Positions 16,243 through 25,753 of a stretch of 64,000 nucleotides of DNA are shown piece by piece (position 1 is the stretch's first letter; each line of letters starts with the position of its first letter). Source of the stretch: Desulfobacter hydrogenophilus (GTDB lineage: Bacteria > Desulfobacterota > Desulfobacteria > Desulfobacterales > Desulfobacteraceae); assembly GCF_004319545.1 (NCBI RefSeq), contig NZ_CP036313.1, positions 4,838,501 to 4,902,500 on the forward strand, read 5' to 3'. Under the pieces are notes generated by a model. The model made no database searches and was not told the DNA's origin. It saw only the letters and a list, made by a program, of their open reading frames with translations. The position numbers and the translations under genes were made by a program.

Positions 16243-17322
16243 ATGATACGGATTACCACAAGCGACCGCTACAATATCACCCCTTTGAGGTCCTTTATGA
16301 CCAATGTCGTCGCCCTTGGGGCAGGGATTGTGGCCATCAGCTTTATTTTCCTCGCCTCAGGCGTTAACCCGTTGTATGCGGTCTCCCAAATTTTTATTGA
16401 ATCCTTTGGGTCTGTTTACGGCATCAAGGAAACCATTACCAAGGCCATTCCCTTGATCCTCATCGGCGCAGGCCTTACCCTTGCGTTCAGGGCCAAATTT
16501 TGGAATATCGGAGCCGAGGGGCAGCTGCTCATGGGCGCTATTTTTGCCACATGGACGGCCCAGCATCTGGGCAGTGCCCTGCCCTCTGCAGTTATTGTTC
16601 CTTTAATATTTACAGCCGGTTTCATCGGCGGCGCATTATGGGGTATAATCCCGGCCATACTAAAAATTAAATATGCCATCAACGAAGTCATCACTACGCT
16701 GATGCTCAACTATATCTGCGCAGAATTTTTGACTATGCTCATTGTGGGACCATGGAAGGGAAAAACCCGGTTCGGATTTCCGGGCACGGATGCCCTGCCC
16801 GATGCTGCCATTTTAGGTGTACTGCCGGGATCGCGTATTCATTATGCCACCCTGATCCTGGCCATTGTCTGTTCGGTGGGGCTGTGTATTTTAATTTATA
16901 AAACCCGATTCGGATATGAAGCCCGGGTGGTGGGAGAAAACCCGGATGCCGGTAAATATGCGGGTATTGATTTTCTTAGAACAAGTCTCATTCTCATGGC
17001 CATTTCAGGGGGACTTGCCGGTTTTGCCGGTGTGGGTGAGGTGGCAGGCATCCACCATTACTTAGGGTATCCGGCCTCGGTATCATCGGGATATGGATTC
17101 ACCGCCATCATTGTGGCATGGCTGGCCAAGCTGAACCCCTTGTTTGCCATTGTGTCGGGTCTGTTTTTTGCCGGCATTATCGTGGGCGGAGACGCTATCC
17201 AGATCTCCTTGGGACTGCCTGCGGCCACAGTTGAAATTGTCAACGGTCTCCTGCTCATCTTTCTAATCATGGGGGATTACTTTTTACATAACAAGATTCA
17301 GGTCCGCTCATCCCGAGCATAA
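16243..17322 (+). CDS. ABC transporter permease, nucleoside type (first)
   Basis: A 359-residue polytopic protein of the BPD_transp_2 family with about nine or ten membrane helices, including PLILIGAGLTLAFRAKFWNIGAEGQLLMGA (the GxEGQ motif of YufP/NupP permeases), INEVITTLMLNYI and VVGENPDAGKYAGI. It follows the ATPase by 21 bases and forms the membrane channel together with the next gene. The N-terminus has a short basic cytoplasmic leader. Confidence 0.9.
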   Translation: MIRITTSDRYNITPLRSFMTNVVALGAGIVAISFIFLASGVNPLYAVSQIFIESFGSVYGIKETITKAIPLILIGAGLTLAFRAKFWNIGAEGQLLMGAIFATWTAQHLGSALPSAVIVPLIFTAGFIGGALWGIIPAILKIKYAINEVITTLMLNYICAEFLTMLIVGPWKGKTRFGFPGTDALPDAAILGVLPGSRIHYATLILAIVCSVGLCILIYKTRFGYEARVVGENPDAGKYAGIDFLRTSLILMAISGGLAGFAGVGEVAGIHHYLGYPASVSSGYGFTAIIVAWLAKLNPLFAIVSGLFFAGIIVGGDAIQISLGLPAATVEIVNGLLLIFLIMGDYFLHNKIQVRSSRA

Positions 17323-17407
17323 CAGCGAATAGCTGATAGCTATCAAATATCATCCCGCCCGAAGGGCGATAATTTAAAAATTTATTTGGACTTACAGATA
17401 AAACATC

Positions 17408-18328
17408 ATGGAAGAAATTATCATCTCAACAATTCAAAGAACCATGGTGGCAGGCACTCCACTGCTTTTGGCCACAACCGGCGAAATCATCTGCGAAAGG
17501 GCCGGCATCCTTAACCTTGGCGTAGAAGGCGTCATGGCCGTCGGTGCCGTCACTGCCTTTATTGTTACCATGACTACTGGGCATCCCTGGCTTGGTGTAC
17601 TGGCTGCCATGGCAGCAGGCTTTGCCGTCTCCCTGATTCATGCCTTTACGTCGGTCACGCTGCAGGCCAATCAGGTGGTTTCAGGTCTTGCGTTAACCAT
17701 GCTGGGTTTAGGATTGTCCGGGATGATGGGGAAACCTTATGTGGGAAGGCCCCTGGCTATTAAAATGGATGATCTGGCCATCCCCTTGCTATCGGATCTG
17801 CCCTGGATCGGCAAAGCCCTTTTCTACCAGAGTCCCTTTCTTTACCTGGCCATTGTTTTGGCCATCGCCGCTTGGTTTTTCCTGGAGCGTACCCGCATGG
17901 GCATTCAGATCAGATCCACCGGAGAAAACCCCAAGGCCACGGAAACCCAGGGAATTAACGTCTCCTTGATTCGATATGCCTGCGTTCTGATGGGGGGTGT
18001 GTTCTCCGCCCTTGCCGGTGCCCATCTGTCCATTTCCTACTCATCTTCCTGGGTGGAAGGTATGACTGCCGGTCGGGGGTGGATTGCCATTGCCCTGACC
18101 ATATTTGCCCTGTGGAATCCGGGTCGGGCCATTTTTGCCTCATTTATCTTTGGCGGCATTTTTGTACTCCAATATCTGCTCCAGCCCCTGGGAATTTCCC
18201 CAAATTTTCTTGCCATGCTGCCCTACCTATCCACACTGGTCATCCTTCTGGCCATCTCCTTTAGAGACCCAAGACGGCTCAACGCCCCGGCCTGGTTAGG
18301 TGCGGCTTATAAACGAGGTGAACGATAA
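17408..18328 (+). CDS. ABC transporter permease, nucleoside type (second)
   Basis: A 306-residue polytopic permease, partner of the preceding one. The motif ERAGILNLGVEGVMAVGAV matches the NupQ/YufQ group, and IRSTGENPKATETQGINV is the cytoplasmic loop equivalent to the one in the first permease. An 85-base gap containing a small GCCCGAAGGGC hairpin separates the two, so they may be expressed at different levels. End of the importer operon; no clear terminator is seen in the 94 bases before the next gene. Confidence 0.9.
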   Translation: MEEIIISTIQRTMVAGTPLLLATTGEIICERAGILNLGVEGVMAVGAVTAFIVTMTTGHPWLGVLAAMAAGFAVSLIHAFTSVTLQANQVVSGLALTMLGLGLSGMMGKPYVGRPLAIKMDDLAIPLLSDLPWIGKALFYQSPFLYLAIVLAIAAWFFLERTRMGIQIRSTGENPKATETQGINVSLIRYACVLMGGVFSALAGAHLSISYSSSWVEGMTAGRGWIAIALTIFALWNPGRAIFASFIFGGIFVLQYLLQPLGISPNFLAMLPYLSTLVILLAISFRDPRRLNAPAWLGAAYKRGER

Positions 18329-18422
18329 AAATTTGACTTTTCAATCTATTTTGTCCATAATTTTAAAATTGTCAAAACATCACCCAACCGGATAACCCGA
18401 CGCGATACAGGAAGGAACCACA

Positions 18423-18968
18423 ATGGAAATCTCAAACAATCAGTCCATTGACAGCATTGCCAAAATTTTCCTGAACACCACCCAGAAAATGCTTGCAAAC
18501 AGCACAGGCAAAGAAATAAATTACGCCAACACCATCCAAAAAATAACCAGGGTGTCCATGATGCCGGACCTGACCTGCTTTGTTCAGTTCTACGGAGACT
18601 ATATGGGCCTTGTGATTTTCAATTTCAGTGATGAGGCGGCCTTTGAGATTTACAGGCAATACATGATCAACATGGGCATGCCCGAAGATGAACTGGCCCT
18701 CTCTATTTCCGACCCTGAAGTGGCAGATACCATTGGGGAAATCACAAACCAGCTCATGGGGCAGCTAATAAAATCCGTGGAAGAAAAATACGACCTGAAT
18801 GCCAGTTACGGCCAGCCCAAGGCATTGACCATAAGTTCGGCCATCTCCTTGTCCATTAACGATACGTACACGGAAAACCGCCGACTCTCCTTTAGAATCG
18901 ATAACTATATCTTCCGCATTGAAATAGCCATGGAGGATTCTGAATTTATTGATGCATCCGGCCTCTGA
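18423..18968 (+). CDS. DUF3334 / CheX-like conserved protein
   Basis: A 181-residue soluble protein. ANSTGKEINYANTIQKITRVSM, the CFVQFYGDYMGLVIFNFS strand and DTIGEITNQLMGQLIKSVEE resemble DUF3334 proteins and, more remotely, the CheC/CheX phosphatase fold, in which an E..N motif on this helix is catalytic (here GEITNQLMGQ). If the likeness holds it would dephosphorylate or bind a response regulator; that is inference. AGGAAGG precedes the ATG. It is followed 32 bases on by the M48 protease gene. Confidence 0.7.
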   Translation: MEISNNQSIDSIAKIFLNTTQKMLANSTGKEINYANTIQKITRVSMMPDLTCFVQFYGDYMGLVIFNFSDEAAFEIYRQYMINMGMPEDELALSISDPEVADTIGEITNQLMGQLIKSVEEKYDLNASYGQPKALTISSAISLSINDTYTENRRLSFRIDNYIFRIEIAMEDSEFIDASGL

Positions 18969-19000
18969 CAAAACCGTCCCCAAAAGCGTTATGAGTAAAT

Positions 19001-20410
19001 ATGAGACGATTTAAACAGGCTATAAGCCTCATTATATGCATTGTACTATTATTCCCTGGCAGCACCTTTGCCATCTCCATTCCCGATGAACTCAAGCTTG
19101 GCAAAGAATATTTACAACAGCTGAAAAACAAAGGCGTAATTCTTCATGATCCCGTCGCCCAGAAGATGATCGATATTGTGGGTAACGCCATTGTCAAACC
19201 ATTGCCGCCCCAGCCTTTCCATTTTGATTTTTTCATGATCAATGACGATTCCTTTAATGCCTTTGCCACGCCGGCTGCCAATATTTTTGTGCATCGGGGA
19301 TTAATTGCATCTCTGGATAATATGGACGAACTTGCAGGCATTCTGGCCCATGAAATCGGCCATGCCGTGGGCAGGCATGTGTCCCAGTCCATTGACCGAT
19401 CCAAAATAGTGGCGACAGGCAGCTTGGCCGGGATGCTGGCCGGAATCCTGGTGGGTGCCGCAGCCGGCAGTTCAGAAGCGGGCCAGGCCCTGACCATTGG
19501 CTCCATGGCTGCCGGACAGTCGGCCATGCTGACTTATACCCGGGAAAATGAAACCGAGGCAGATCAAAAGGCCGTTCTTTTTCTTGAGAAAACAGGATAT
19601 TCGCCAAAAGGAATACTGGACAGCCTGCTGAAAATCAGGCAGACCGATTACCAAGGAATTGAAAATATTCCCGATTACTTTAAAACCCACCCGGGCACAG
19701 CAACCAGGGTATCCCATTTATCCGGCATTCTTGCAGATTACAAACCACCTGTTAACAGCCCCCTACCACCAAAAAATTTTGACTATAATATGGTTAAATA
19801 CCGGGTGATCGGACTTTACGGAGACACGGACACGTACATCCCAAAAATAGAAATTGCCCTGCAAAACGATCCTGACAATGTGGCCTTTCACTATGGTTTA
19901 GGCCTTTTATACGGCCGGGACACACGAATGAATGAAGGAATTGAACAACTCAATAAAGCCCTGGCAAAAGATCCGTTTGAGCCCATGATCCTTTTGGAAT
20001 TAGGTCGGCTGTACATCCGCAACACTGAATACACTCGTGCCATAACGATTCTGGACAGTATGGCAGATGATCCACTGCTGGGGGATTGGGCCATCCTCAA
20101 TCGCTCTGTTGCCCAGATCCAAACCGGCAATCTGCCGGCAGCCCAAAGGGGACTTGAACATGTCCTTGGCAACAGCAAACCCGGATTTGAAGAAGCCAAC
20201 TACCACATGGCCGAAATCATGTCCAGACAATCAAAACAGGCCCTGTCCAACTACTATCTCGGGGTGTATTATGCCCGGATTCATGACGAACGAAATGCGG
20301 CCCGCCAGCTTGAGCGTGCCCTTGACACCCTGGATGACGAAAAGATGCGGGAAAAGGTCGAAAAAGAACTGGAAAACCTAAAAAGAACGGGCAAAAAAAG
20401 TGCGCATTAG
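19001..20410 (+). CDS. M48-family zinc metalloprotease with TPR repeats (BepA/LoiP-like)
   Basis: A 469-residue exported protein. Residues 1-24 form a Sec signal peptide. The protease domain carries HEIGH at 117-121 and the downstream ENETEAD (about 182-188), whose Glu supplies the third zinc ligand. Residues about 290-460 are helical TPR-like repeats (FHYGLGLLYGRDTRMNEGIEQLNKAL, LELGRLYIRNTEYTRAITIL). This build matches BepA, a periplasmic protease and chaperone for outer-membrane protein assembly. It has no lipobox. Confidence 0.9.
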   Translation: MRRFKQAISLIICIVLLFPGSTFAISIPDELKLGKEYLQQLKNKGVILHDPVAQKMIDIVGNAIVKPLPPQPFHFDFFMINDDSFNAFATPAANIFVHRGLIASLDNMDELAGILAHEIGHAVGRHVSQSIDRSKIVATGSLAGMLAGILVGAAAGSSEAGQALTIGSMAAGQSAMLTYTRENETEADQKAVLFLEKTGYSPKGILDSLLKIRQTDYQGIENIPDYFKTHPGTATRVSHLSGILADYKPPVNSPLPPKNFDYNMVKYRVIGLYGDTDTYIPKIEIALQNDPDNVAFHYGLGLLYGRDTRMNEGIEQLNKALAKDPFEPMILLELGRLYIRNTEYTRAITILDSMADDPLLGDWAILNRSVAQIQTGNLPAAQRGLEHVLGNSKPGFEEANYHMAEIMSRQSKQALSNYYLGVYYARIHDERNAARQLERALDTLDDEKMREKVEKELENLKRTGKKSAH

Positions 20411-20594
20411 GCCAATCCCATATAACTTACCTTCAGTTTAATTATTTTTTATCGAGTATCTCTCTTATATTTCATAACTATATCTATTCTTGAGAATGGT
20501 TTATTTGTGAAATTCAAACCTTCGCCCAATAAGCCCCCTATGGGCAATTACATGACTCGTATATCCTTACATATACAGGCATTTTATGTTTGGG

Positions 20595-20713
20595 CTACTT
20601 TAAAAATTGTTTGGCCAGCTCACGTCCGTTAATTGACGGCATCACAACATCGGTTATCAGCAAGTCTTTTTCCCGGTTTTGAATAAAAATATTTTCTAAA
20701 CCTTGAAAAAAGT
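20595..20713 (-). pseudogene. Response-regulator receiver-domain fragment
   Basis: The minus strand encodes DLLITDVVMPSINGRELAKQ, the phospho-acceptor strand and following loop of a REC domain (Asp in ITDVVMP), ending at a TAG at 20595-20597 and with no start upstream. About 38 residues remain of a normal 120. The rest of 20411-20796 holds no gene that I can support. Confidence 0.6.
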
Positions 20714-20796
20714 AAGTGGGGACTTATAATATTGACTAAAGACAAGACATAGTCTTTTAAACAAAAAAAGATTACAATCATAAATGAGGTGATAAA

Positions 20797-20940
20797 ATGA
20801 CTGAAAAAAAAGTTGAAGATTACGTTGAAAACGATCAGGATAAAAACGAAGGTCATGTAGATACCCGCCACCACAACTTTGAATGCGAGAACCCCGACAA
20901 ACATTTAGGATGCGATCCTGGAATTGATGTAGCCGGGTAG
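20797..20940 (+). CDS. Small acidic protein with Cys/His residues (47 aa)
   Basis: ATG at 20797 after GAGGTG with good spacing, 47 codons, TAG at 20938-20940, followed by a clear terminator. The product starts MTEKKVEDYVENDQDKNEGH, has HVDTRHH and ends with FECENPDKHLGCDPGIDVAG. Charged N-terminal half; two Cys and four His could bind a metal. Not recognised. The combination of ribosome site, compact ORF and dedicated terminator makes it a likely real short gene. Confidence 0.6.
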   Translation: MTEKKVEDYVENDQDKNEGHVDTRHHNFECENPDKHLGCDPGIDVAG

Positions 20941-20960
20941 CGCACTTCATATCTAAACTT

Positions 20961-20990
20961 CAGGGCGGTAAAATTGCCGCCCTGATTTTT
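20961..20990 (+). terminator. Terminator of the 47-aa gene
   Basis: CAGGGCGG and CCGCCCTG form an 8-bp stem with an 8-nt loop, followed by ATTTTT. Confidence 0.85.
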
Positions 20991-21089
20991 GGGATACAGT
21001 CATCGGGGTAGGCGACTAAAACATACCTGACAGCCTCCACACGATCCGTTCATCACTTTTAATAAAAACTACATATGGAGATTTTGAAC

Positions 21090-21455
21090 ATGTCATTGAA
21101 AGATTATTTTGAATCCACTGCCGGAACAGGTATATTGTCCACCGCCAACGACCGTGGACAGGTTAACGCTGCCATCTACTCACGGCCCCATTTTCTTGAT
21201 GACGAAGTGGCATTTATTATGCGCGACAGACTGTCCCATAAAAATCTTGAATCCAATCCGTCAGCGGTTTATCTTTTTACAGAACAGTCGCCTGAATACC
21301 AGGGTAAACGACTGTATATGACCAAAGTCAGAGAAAAGAAAAATTCACCGCTGATTGAATCTCTCAAACGTAGAAAACGCGATACAGACCCAAGCGAAGA
21401 TCAGTTTCTTGTGTATTTCAAAATTGACCGGGAGCGCCCTTTAATAGGCGGATAG
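21090..21455 (+). CDS. Pyridoxamine 5'-phosphate oxidase-like (split-barrel flavin) protein
   Basis: A 121-residue protein with the flavin-binding split-barrel pattern: DYFESTAGTGILSTANDRGQ, NAAIYSRPHFLDDEVAFIMR and LSHKNLESNPSAVYLF. Members bind FMN or F420 and reduce or bind small molecules; specific substrate unknown. I prefer the ATG at 21090 because GGAG lies nine bases upstream; the ATG at 21075 overlaps that site. A second, different member of this superfamily lies at 49170 on the other strand. Confidence 0.8.
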   Translation: MSLKDYFESTAGTGILSTANDRGQVNAAIYSRPHFLDDEVAFIMRDRLSHKNLESNPSAVYLFTEQSPEYQGKRLYMTKVREKKNSPLIESLKRRKRDTDPSEDQFLVYFKIDRERPLIGG

Positions 21456-21599
21456 ACTTGAAACAACAAGCAACTCACAAAACCAACACGGCATTGCAGA
21501 TGCCTGTGCAACAAAGAGGTATATAACAATGTCGTGTAAACGCTAAAGCAGCCTAACCTAAGGAACGGGTTTTAAAGAACTTACCCATTTTGCTATATC

Positions 21600-21625
21600 T
21601 GGGGTGCGGGCGTCTCGCCCGCGCT
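21600..21625. terminator. GC-rich hairpin between the split-barrel gene and fusA
   Basis: GCGGGCG-TCT-CGCCCGC forms a 7-bp stem between two convergent genes. It lacks a T-run on either strand, so the terminator role is only probable. Confidence 0.4.
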
Positions 21626-21668
21626 CTCCCAGGTTAAATTAGCTCGAACGTATTCCTAATAAATTGTA

Positions 21669-23702
21669 TCACACGGTATCAAAACTTTTAAACTGCATGG
21701 TAAAGGTGCCCCGGCCCTGGGTGGCCGAACGGAGGGCTGTGGAGTAGCCAAACATTCTTGACAGAGGAACCACGGCTTTAATGACCTGGATGTTGGATTT
21801 CGAGTTTATGGATTCCACCCTGCCCCCCCTGGCATTGAGATCTGCAATGGCGTCTCCCATATTGGCATCCGGTACAAACACTTCCACATCCATAATGGGT
21901 TCAAGCAGGGCCATTTTGGCATTTTTTAGCGCCTCTTTTACGGCCATGGCCGCACAGACCCCAAAACCCAGCTCCGAAGTCTTTCCTTCCTCGCTGAATC
22001 CGTCAGCCAGCACTATTTCAACATCCACGATGGGGTACCCTTTAAGGAACCCGCCATCCAGACTCTCCCTGATTCCGGTCTCAATATTCGGAATATACTG
22101 GGGTGCAATTTTTTCTTCGGGTACAAGAGACTTAAAGGCAACCCCCTGACCCCGGCCCAGAGGATTAAGTCCCACCGTAACGTTTGCATAGTGGGATTTA
22201 CCTTGAATCTCCCGCTCAAATACGGCCTGACCGGTTGCAGGTGCTGTAACGATTTCCCGGTAAACCACCTGGGGTTTGCCCACATTCACACTGGTGTTGA
22301 ACTCTTTGACCATCCTTGAAATAATAATTTCAAGGTGAAGCTCACCCATGCCCGACAAAATGGTCTGGCCGGTCTCCTCATCCTTGCTCACTTTAAGGGT
22401 GGGGTCCTCAATCATAAATTTTGCCAGCACATCATCAAGCTTTTCCTGATCTGCATGGGTTTTGGGCTCAATGGCAATGGAGATAACCGGCAGTGCATAT
22501 TCCATTTTTTCCAGAAACACGGGATGGTCCGGATTACAAAGGGTATCTCCGGTACCGGAGTCTTTAAGTCCCACAATACCGATAATGTCGCCGGCGGAGG
22601 CCTCATCCAATCGCTCGCGCTTGTTGGCGTGCATTCTTAAAATTCTGGACAATTTTTCCTTGCGGTTCAGGGTAGGGTTAAACACATCCCCACCCGAAGC
22701 AATCTTTCCTGAATAGATCCGGGCAAAAGAGAGTTTGCGGCCCTCAATCATGGAGACCTTGAAGATAAGGGCCGCCAGAGGGCCGTTTTTTTCCGGCTTG
22801 AATTCAAGGATCTCATTGGTTTCAGGGTGCTCACCTTTGACCGGGGGAACGTCCTTGGGGCTTGGCAGGTAATAGTCAATGGCGTCTAAAAGCGGCTGGA
22901 CCCCTTTATTTCTTAGGGCAGATCCGCAAAGCACAGGCACCATGTCCCGGCGAATGGTGGCGGCCCGAATGGCGGCTCGAAGCTCATCCACTGAGATCTC
23001 TTCTTCACCCAGGTATTTTTCCATGATGGCATCATCAAGTTCAGACACCGCTTCAAGCAGTTTATCCCGATATTCTTCGGCCAGTTCCCGGAACTCATCT
23101 TCAATGGGCCCGGCGGTGTATTCAGCACCCAGGCTCTCATCATTCCAGGCAATCTGCTCCATGGTCAAAAGATCAATAACGCCCTGGAAACGGTCCTCGG
23201 CCCCGATGGGCACCTGGATTATCACAGGATTGGCAGACAGCTTCTCCTTGATGGAATCACAGGCGGCAAAAAAATCAGCGCCGGTGCGATCCATTTTATT
23301 GATAAAGGCCATTCTCGGGACCTTGTACCGGTCTGCCTGGCGCCAGACAGTTTCAGACTGGGGTTCCACCCCGCCCACGGCGCAAAACACACCAATGGCG
23401 CCGTCCAGAACCCGCAAAGCCCGTTCCACCTCCACGGTGAAATCAACATGGCCCGGGGTATCTATAATCTGAATGCTGGCCCCTTTCCACTGGCAATAGG
23501 TCACGGCCGAAGTAATGGTAATCCCCCGGTCCTGCTCATCCTGCATCCAGTCCATGGTGGCCTCGCCGTCATGGACTTCGCCTATCTTATGGGACCTTCC
23601 CGTGTAATAAAGAATGCGCTCCGTCACTGTGGTCTTGCCCGCATCAATGTGGGCCATAATCCCGATGTTTCTAATCTTTGATATATTTTTTGGCTTGCTC
23701 AT
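21669..23702 (-). CDS. fusA: Elongation factor G
   Basis: Translocation GTPase of the ribosome, 677 residues. G1 AHIDAGKTT at 17-25, G2/G3 DRGITITSA and DTPGHVD, G4 NKMDR, and the domain III-V landmarks [12 protein letters not shown] and [15 protein letters not shown] are all present. The frame extends upstream to 23792, but [15 protein letters not shown] at 23702 gives the standard EF-G start; no strong ribosome site helps to choose. It stands alone, away from ribosomal protein genes, which suggests a second, stand-alone EF-G paralog, although the sequence looks fully functional. Confidence 0.93.
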   Translation of the reverse strand: MSKPKNISKIRNIGIMAHIDAGKTTVTERILYYTGRSHKIGEVHDGEATMDWMQDEQDRGITITSAVTYCQWKGASIQIIDTPGHVDFTVEVERALRVLDGAIGVFCAVGGVEPQSETVWRQADRYKVPRMAFINKMDRTGADFFAACDSIKEKLSANPVIIQVPIGAEDRFQGVIDLLTMEQIAWNDESLGAEYTAGPIEDEFRELAEEYRDKLLEAVSELDDAIMEKYLGEEEISVDELRAAIRAATIRRDMVPVLCGSALRNKGVQPLLDAIDYYLPSPKDVPPVKGEHPETNEILEFKPEKNGPLAALIFKVSMIEGRKLSFARIYSGKIASGGDVFNPTLNRKEKLSRILRMHANKRERLDEASAGDIIGIVGLKDSGTGDTLCNPDHPVFLEKMEYALPVISIAIEPKTHADQEKLDDVLAKFMIEDPTLKVSKDEETGQTILSGMGELHLEIIISRMVKEFNTSVNVGKPQVVYREIVTAPATGQAVFEREIQGKSHYANVTVGLNPLGRGQGVAFKSLVPEEKIAPQYIPNIETGIRESLDGGFLKGYPIVDVEIVLADGFSEEGKTSELGFGVCAAMAVKEALKNAKMALLEPIMDVEVFVPDANMGDAIADLNARGGRVESINSKSNIQVIKAVVPLSRMFGYSTALRSATQGRGTFTMQFKSFDTV

Positions 23703-23904
23703 AGGTATCATATCTATATTAATAATAAGCTCAATAATTCGCATAGTGGTGATACAGTATTGCCCTTTAGGTGTCAAGAAAATAGCTTGCAAAACACAGC
23801 CTGGTTTAATAGAATTGGTGTCTTGATGCAGATTTGTGCAAGGCCTGCATTACGCAGCAACCAATCCATCGGAGGCGTCCATTAAGGTATTATGGTCATC
23901 TGTT

Positions 23905-24276
23905 ATGATTCCCGGATTTGAATCCATAGTTGAAGAACGTATAAAAGCTGCCCAGAAACAGGGCCGGTTTGACAAACTTGAGGGCCAGGGCAAACCTTTA
24001 GTATTTGAGGACAGCCATGTCCCCGATGAGCTTCGCATGGCCCATAAGATCCTGAAAAACTCAGGGTTTCTGCCCCCTGAAGTTGAAATCAGAAAGCAGA
24101 TGACCCATGTACGGGAACTTATGGACCAGGCCGAACAGGCATCTGCGGATCAGGCAAAGCTGCACAGAAAACTAAATTACCTGATGGCCAAGCTTGATGC
24201 GGTCCGTTCAACCGGACCCGTTAGTACCCTGGCCCGGGACCAATACAGAACTTCATTATTGAGAAAAATCAAATGA
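23905..24276 (+). CDS. DUF1992 (DnaJ-homologue C28-like) protein
   Basis: A 123-residue soluble protein with the DUF1992 signature at its start: MIPGFESIVEERIKAAQKQG, RFDKLEGQGKPL and later ELRMAHKILKNSGFLPPEVE. The function of the family is unknown in bacteria. The frame is open from 23836, but the family begins at the MIPGF methionine. Its stop overlaps the start of the next gene (ATGA), indicating an operon. Confidence 0.85.
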   Translation: MIPGFESIVEERIKAAQKQGRFDKLEGQGKPLVFEDSHVPDELRMAHKILKNSGFLPPEVEIRKQMTHVRELMDQAEQASADQAKLHRKLNYLMAKLDAVRSTGPVSTLARDQYRTSLLRKIK

Positions 24277-24764
24277 GTATACGCAAAAAAGATAAAGACG
24301 GATTATTTAAAAATATTTTTGTTGCCTATTTTATACTGCTGCTCCACGTTTTTCTTCTGGCCGGCATCGGCCTTACCGTGGTGCTGTTCAAGGGCGTTTA
24401 CCACTATCTTCCATGGATCATGGCCGGTATTGCCATCCTGGTGCTCGCCATTGCCTGGTTCATTTACGTTAGAATGAGAAATACCTCTTCTTCTCTAAGC
24501 GAGGTGCTGGGCACCCCGGAATTTCAAGACAGGGCTGTTGAGATACGACTACTTGGCGGCCTTGCGTCATTTGAAATTAAAGCCAAAGAGCAGCCCTTGC
24601 TGCCGAGCCACACCAGCCTTTCCCCCTATTCAGATGCCCGACTCATCGAAAGTGCGGGTGACAGGGCGGAACGAAAAATGCTGGAACTTAACGGGCTGTA
24701 TGAAAAGGACCTGATCTCCAAAGAAGAATTCGAAAAAGCCCGTCAGAACATCATCCAGGGCTGA
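24273..24764 (+). CDS. Two-helix membrane protein with SHOCT-like tail
   Basis: A 163-residue protein with two membrane helices (about 17-41 and 46-67), a soluble middle part and a C-terminal segment ERKMLELNGLYEKDLISKEE, which resembles the SHOCT motif (short C-terminal oligomerisation domain). Function unknown. It overlaps the DUF1992 gene by four bases and is followed 29 bases later by ddl. Confidence 0.75.
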   Translation: MSIRKKDKDGLFKNIFVAYFILLLHVFLLAGIGLTVVLFKGVYHYLPWIMAGIAILVLAIAWFIYVRMRNTSSSLSEVLGTPEFQDRAVEIRLLGGLASFEIKAKEQPLLPSHTSLSPYSDARLIESAGDRAERKMLELNGLYEKDLISKEEFEKARQNIIQG

Positions 24765-24793
24765 TCGTCCAATCAATACCAAAGGAAAGATGT

Positions 24794-25753
24794 ATGAAAA
24801 AAATCAGGTTGGCGCTGTTGTCAGGCGGGGTATCCACAGAGCGGGAAGTCTCTTTAAACAGTGGAAATCAGGTGTTTGAGGCCCTTGATAAAAAAAAATA
24901 CGATATTAAACGGTATGATCCCAAATTTGATCTGGCAAAACTTGTAACAGATGCACCGGATATTGATGCGGCCCTGATTATTCTCCATGGACCCTTTGGG
25001 GAAGATGGTACGGTTCAAGGACTTTTAGATCTTTTAAACATTCCTTATCAGGGGGCAGGTGTTTTGGGATCAGCCGTTGCCATGAACAAACTGATTGCCA
25101 AAAGACTTTACCGCCAAGCCGGTATCCCAACACCCGACTATTTATCCATTTGCACCCACGCGCCGGTCCCGGATCCTGACAGGTTAAAGGCCCTTGGACT
25201 TCCCCTTGTGGTCAAACCGGTCTGCGCCGGTTCTTCGGTGGGCATGAGCATTGTATCGGATAAAAACGATCTGTCACAAGCCATTGACAAAGGGTTTCAA
25301 AACGATGACACCTTGATCCTTGAGCAATATATCAAGGGCACGGAACTGACCTGCGGGGTTTTGGGCAACCAGGACCTTGAGGCCCTGCCTGTCATTGAAA
25401 TAGTCCCTGGTGACGGCCATGAATTTTTTGATTACCATGCCAAATACGTGGCAGGAGCAACCAATGAAATATGCCCGGCGCGCATTGATGAACACACCAC
25501 AAGGAAGGTACAAAAATTAGCTATTGAAGCCCACAGGGCCCTATTCCTTAAAGGCTATTCCAGAACAGACATGCTGCTTTTGGACGGTGAACTGCATGTC
25601 CTTGAAACCAACACCATCCCCGGCATGACAGCCACCAGTCTTTACCCCCAGTCCGCAGCCAAGGCGGGCTATGAATTTGGCGTCCTCATGGACAAACTCA
25701 TTGAACTTGCCATAGAAGAAAATAAAAGAACGAATTTAAGGAGAGCCCGATGA
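24794..25753 (+). CDS. ddl: D-alanine--D-alanine ligase
   Basis: A 319-residue ATP-grasp enzyme that joins two D-alanines for peptidoglycan precursors in the cytoplasm. Typical blocks: LALLSGGVSTEREVSLNSG, LHGPFGEDGTVQGLLDLLNI, YQGAGVLGSAVAMNK, PVCAGSSVGMSIV and the metal-binding HVLETNTIPGMTATSLYPQ. GAAAG ribosome site before the ATG. The stop overlaps the next start by four bases, coupling cell-wall and purine genes in one transcript. Confidence 0.93.
   Translation: MKKIRLALLSGGVSTEREVSLNSGNQVFEALDKKKYDIKRYDPKFDLAKLVTDAPDIDAALIILHGPFGEDGTVQGLLDLLNIPYQGAGVLGSAVAMNKLIAKRLYRQAGIPTPDYLSICTHAPVPDPDRLKALGLPLVVKPVCAGSSVGMSIVSDKNDLSQAIDKGFQNDDTLILEQYIKGTELTCGVLGNQDLEALPVIEIVPGDGHEFFDYHAKYVAGATNEICPARIDEHTTRKVQKLAIEAHRALFLKGYSRTDMLLLDGELHVLETNTIPGMTATSLYPQSAAKAGYEFGVLMDKLIELAIEENKRTNLRRAR

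Noticed and set aside
22879..23472. 197-codon plus-strand ORF inside fusA
   Set aside because: Entirely antisense to well-conserved EF-G domains; Ser/Arg/Thr-rich composition typical of a shadow frame.
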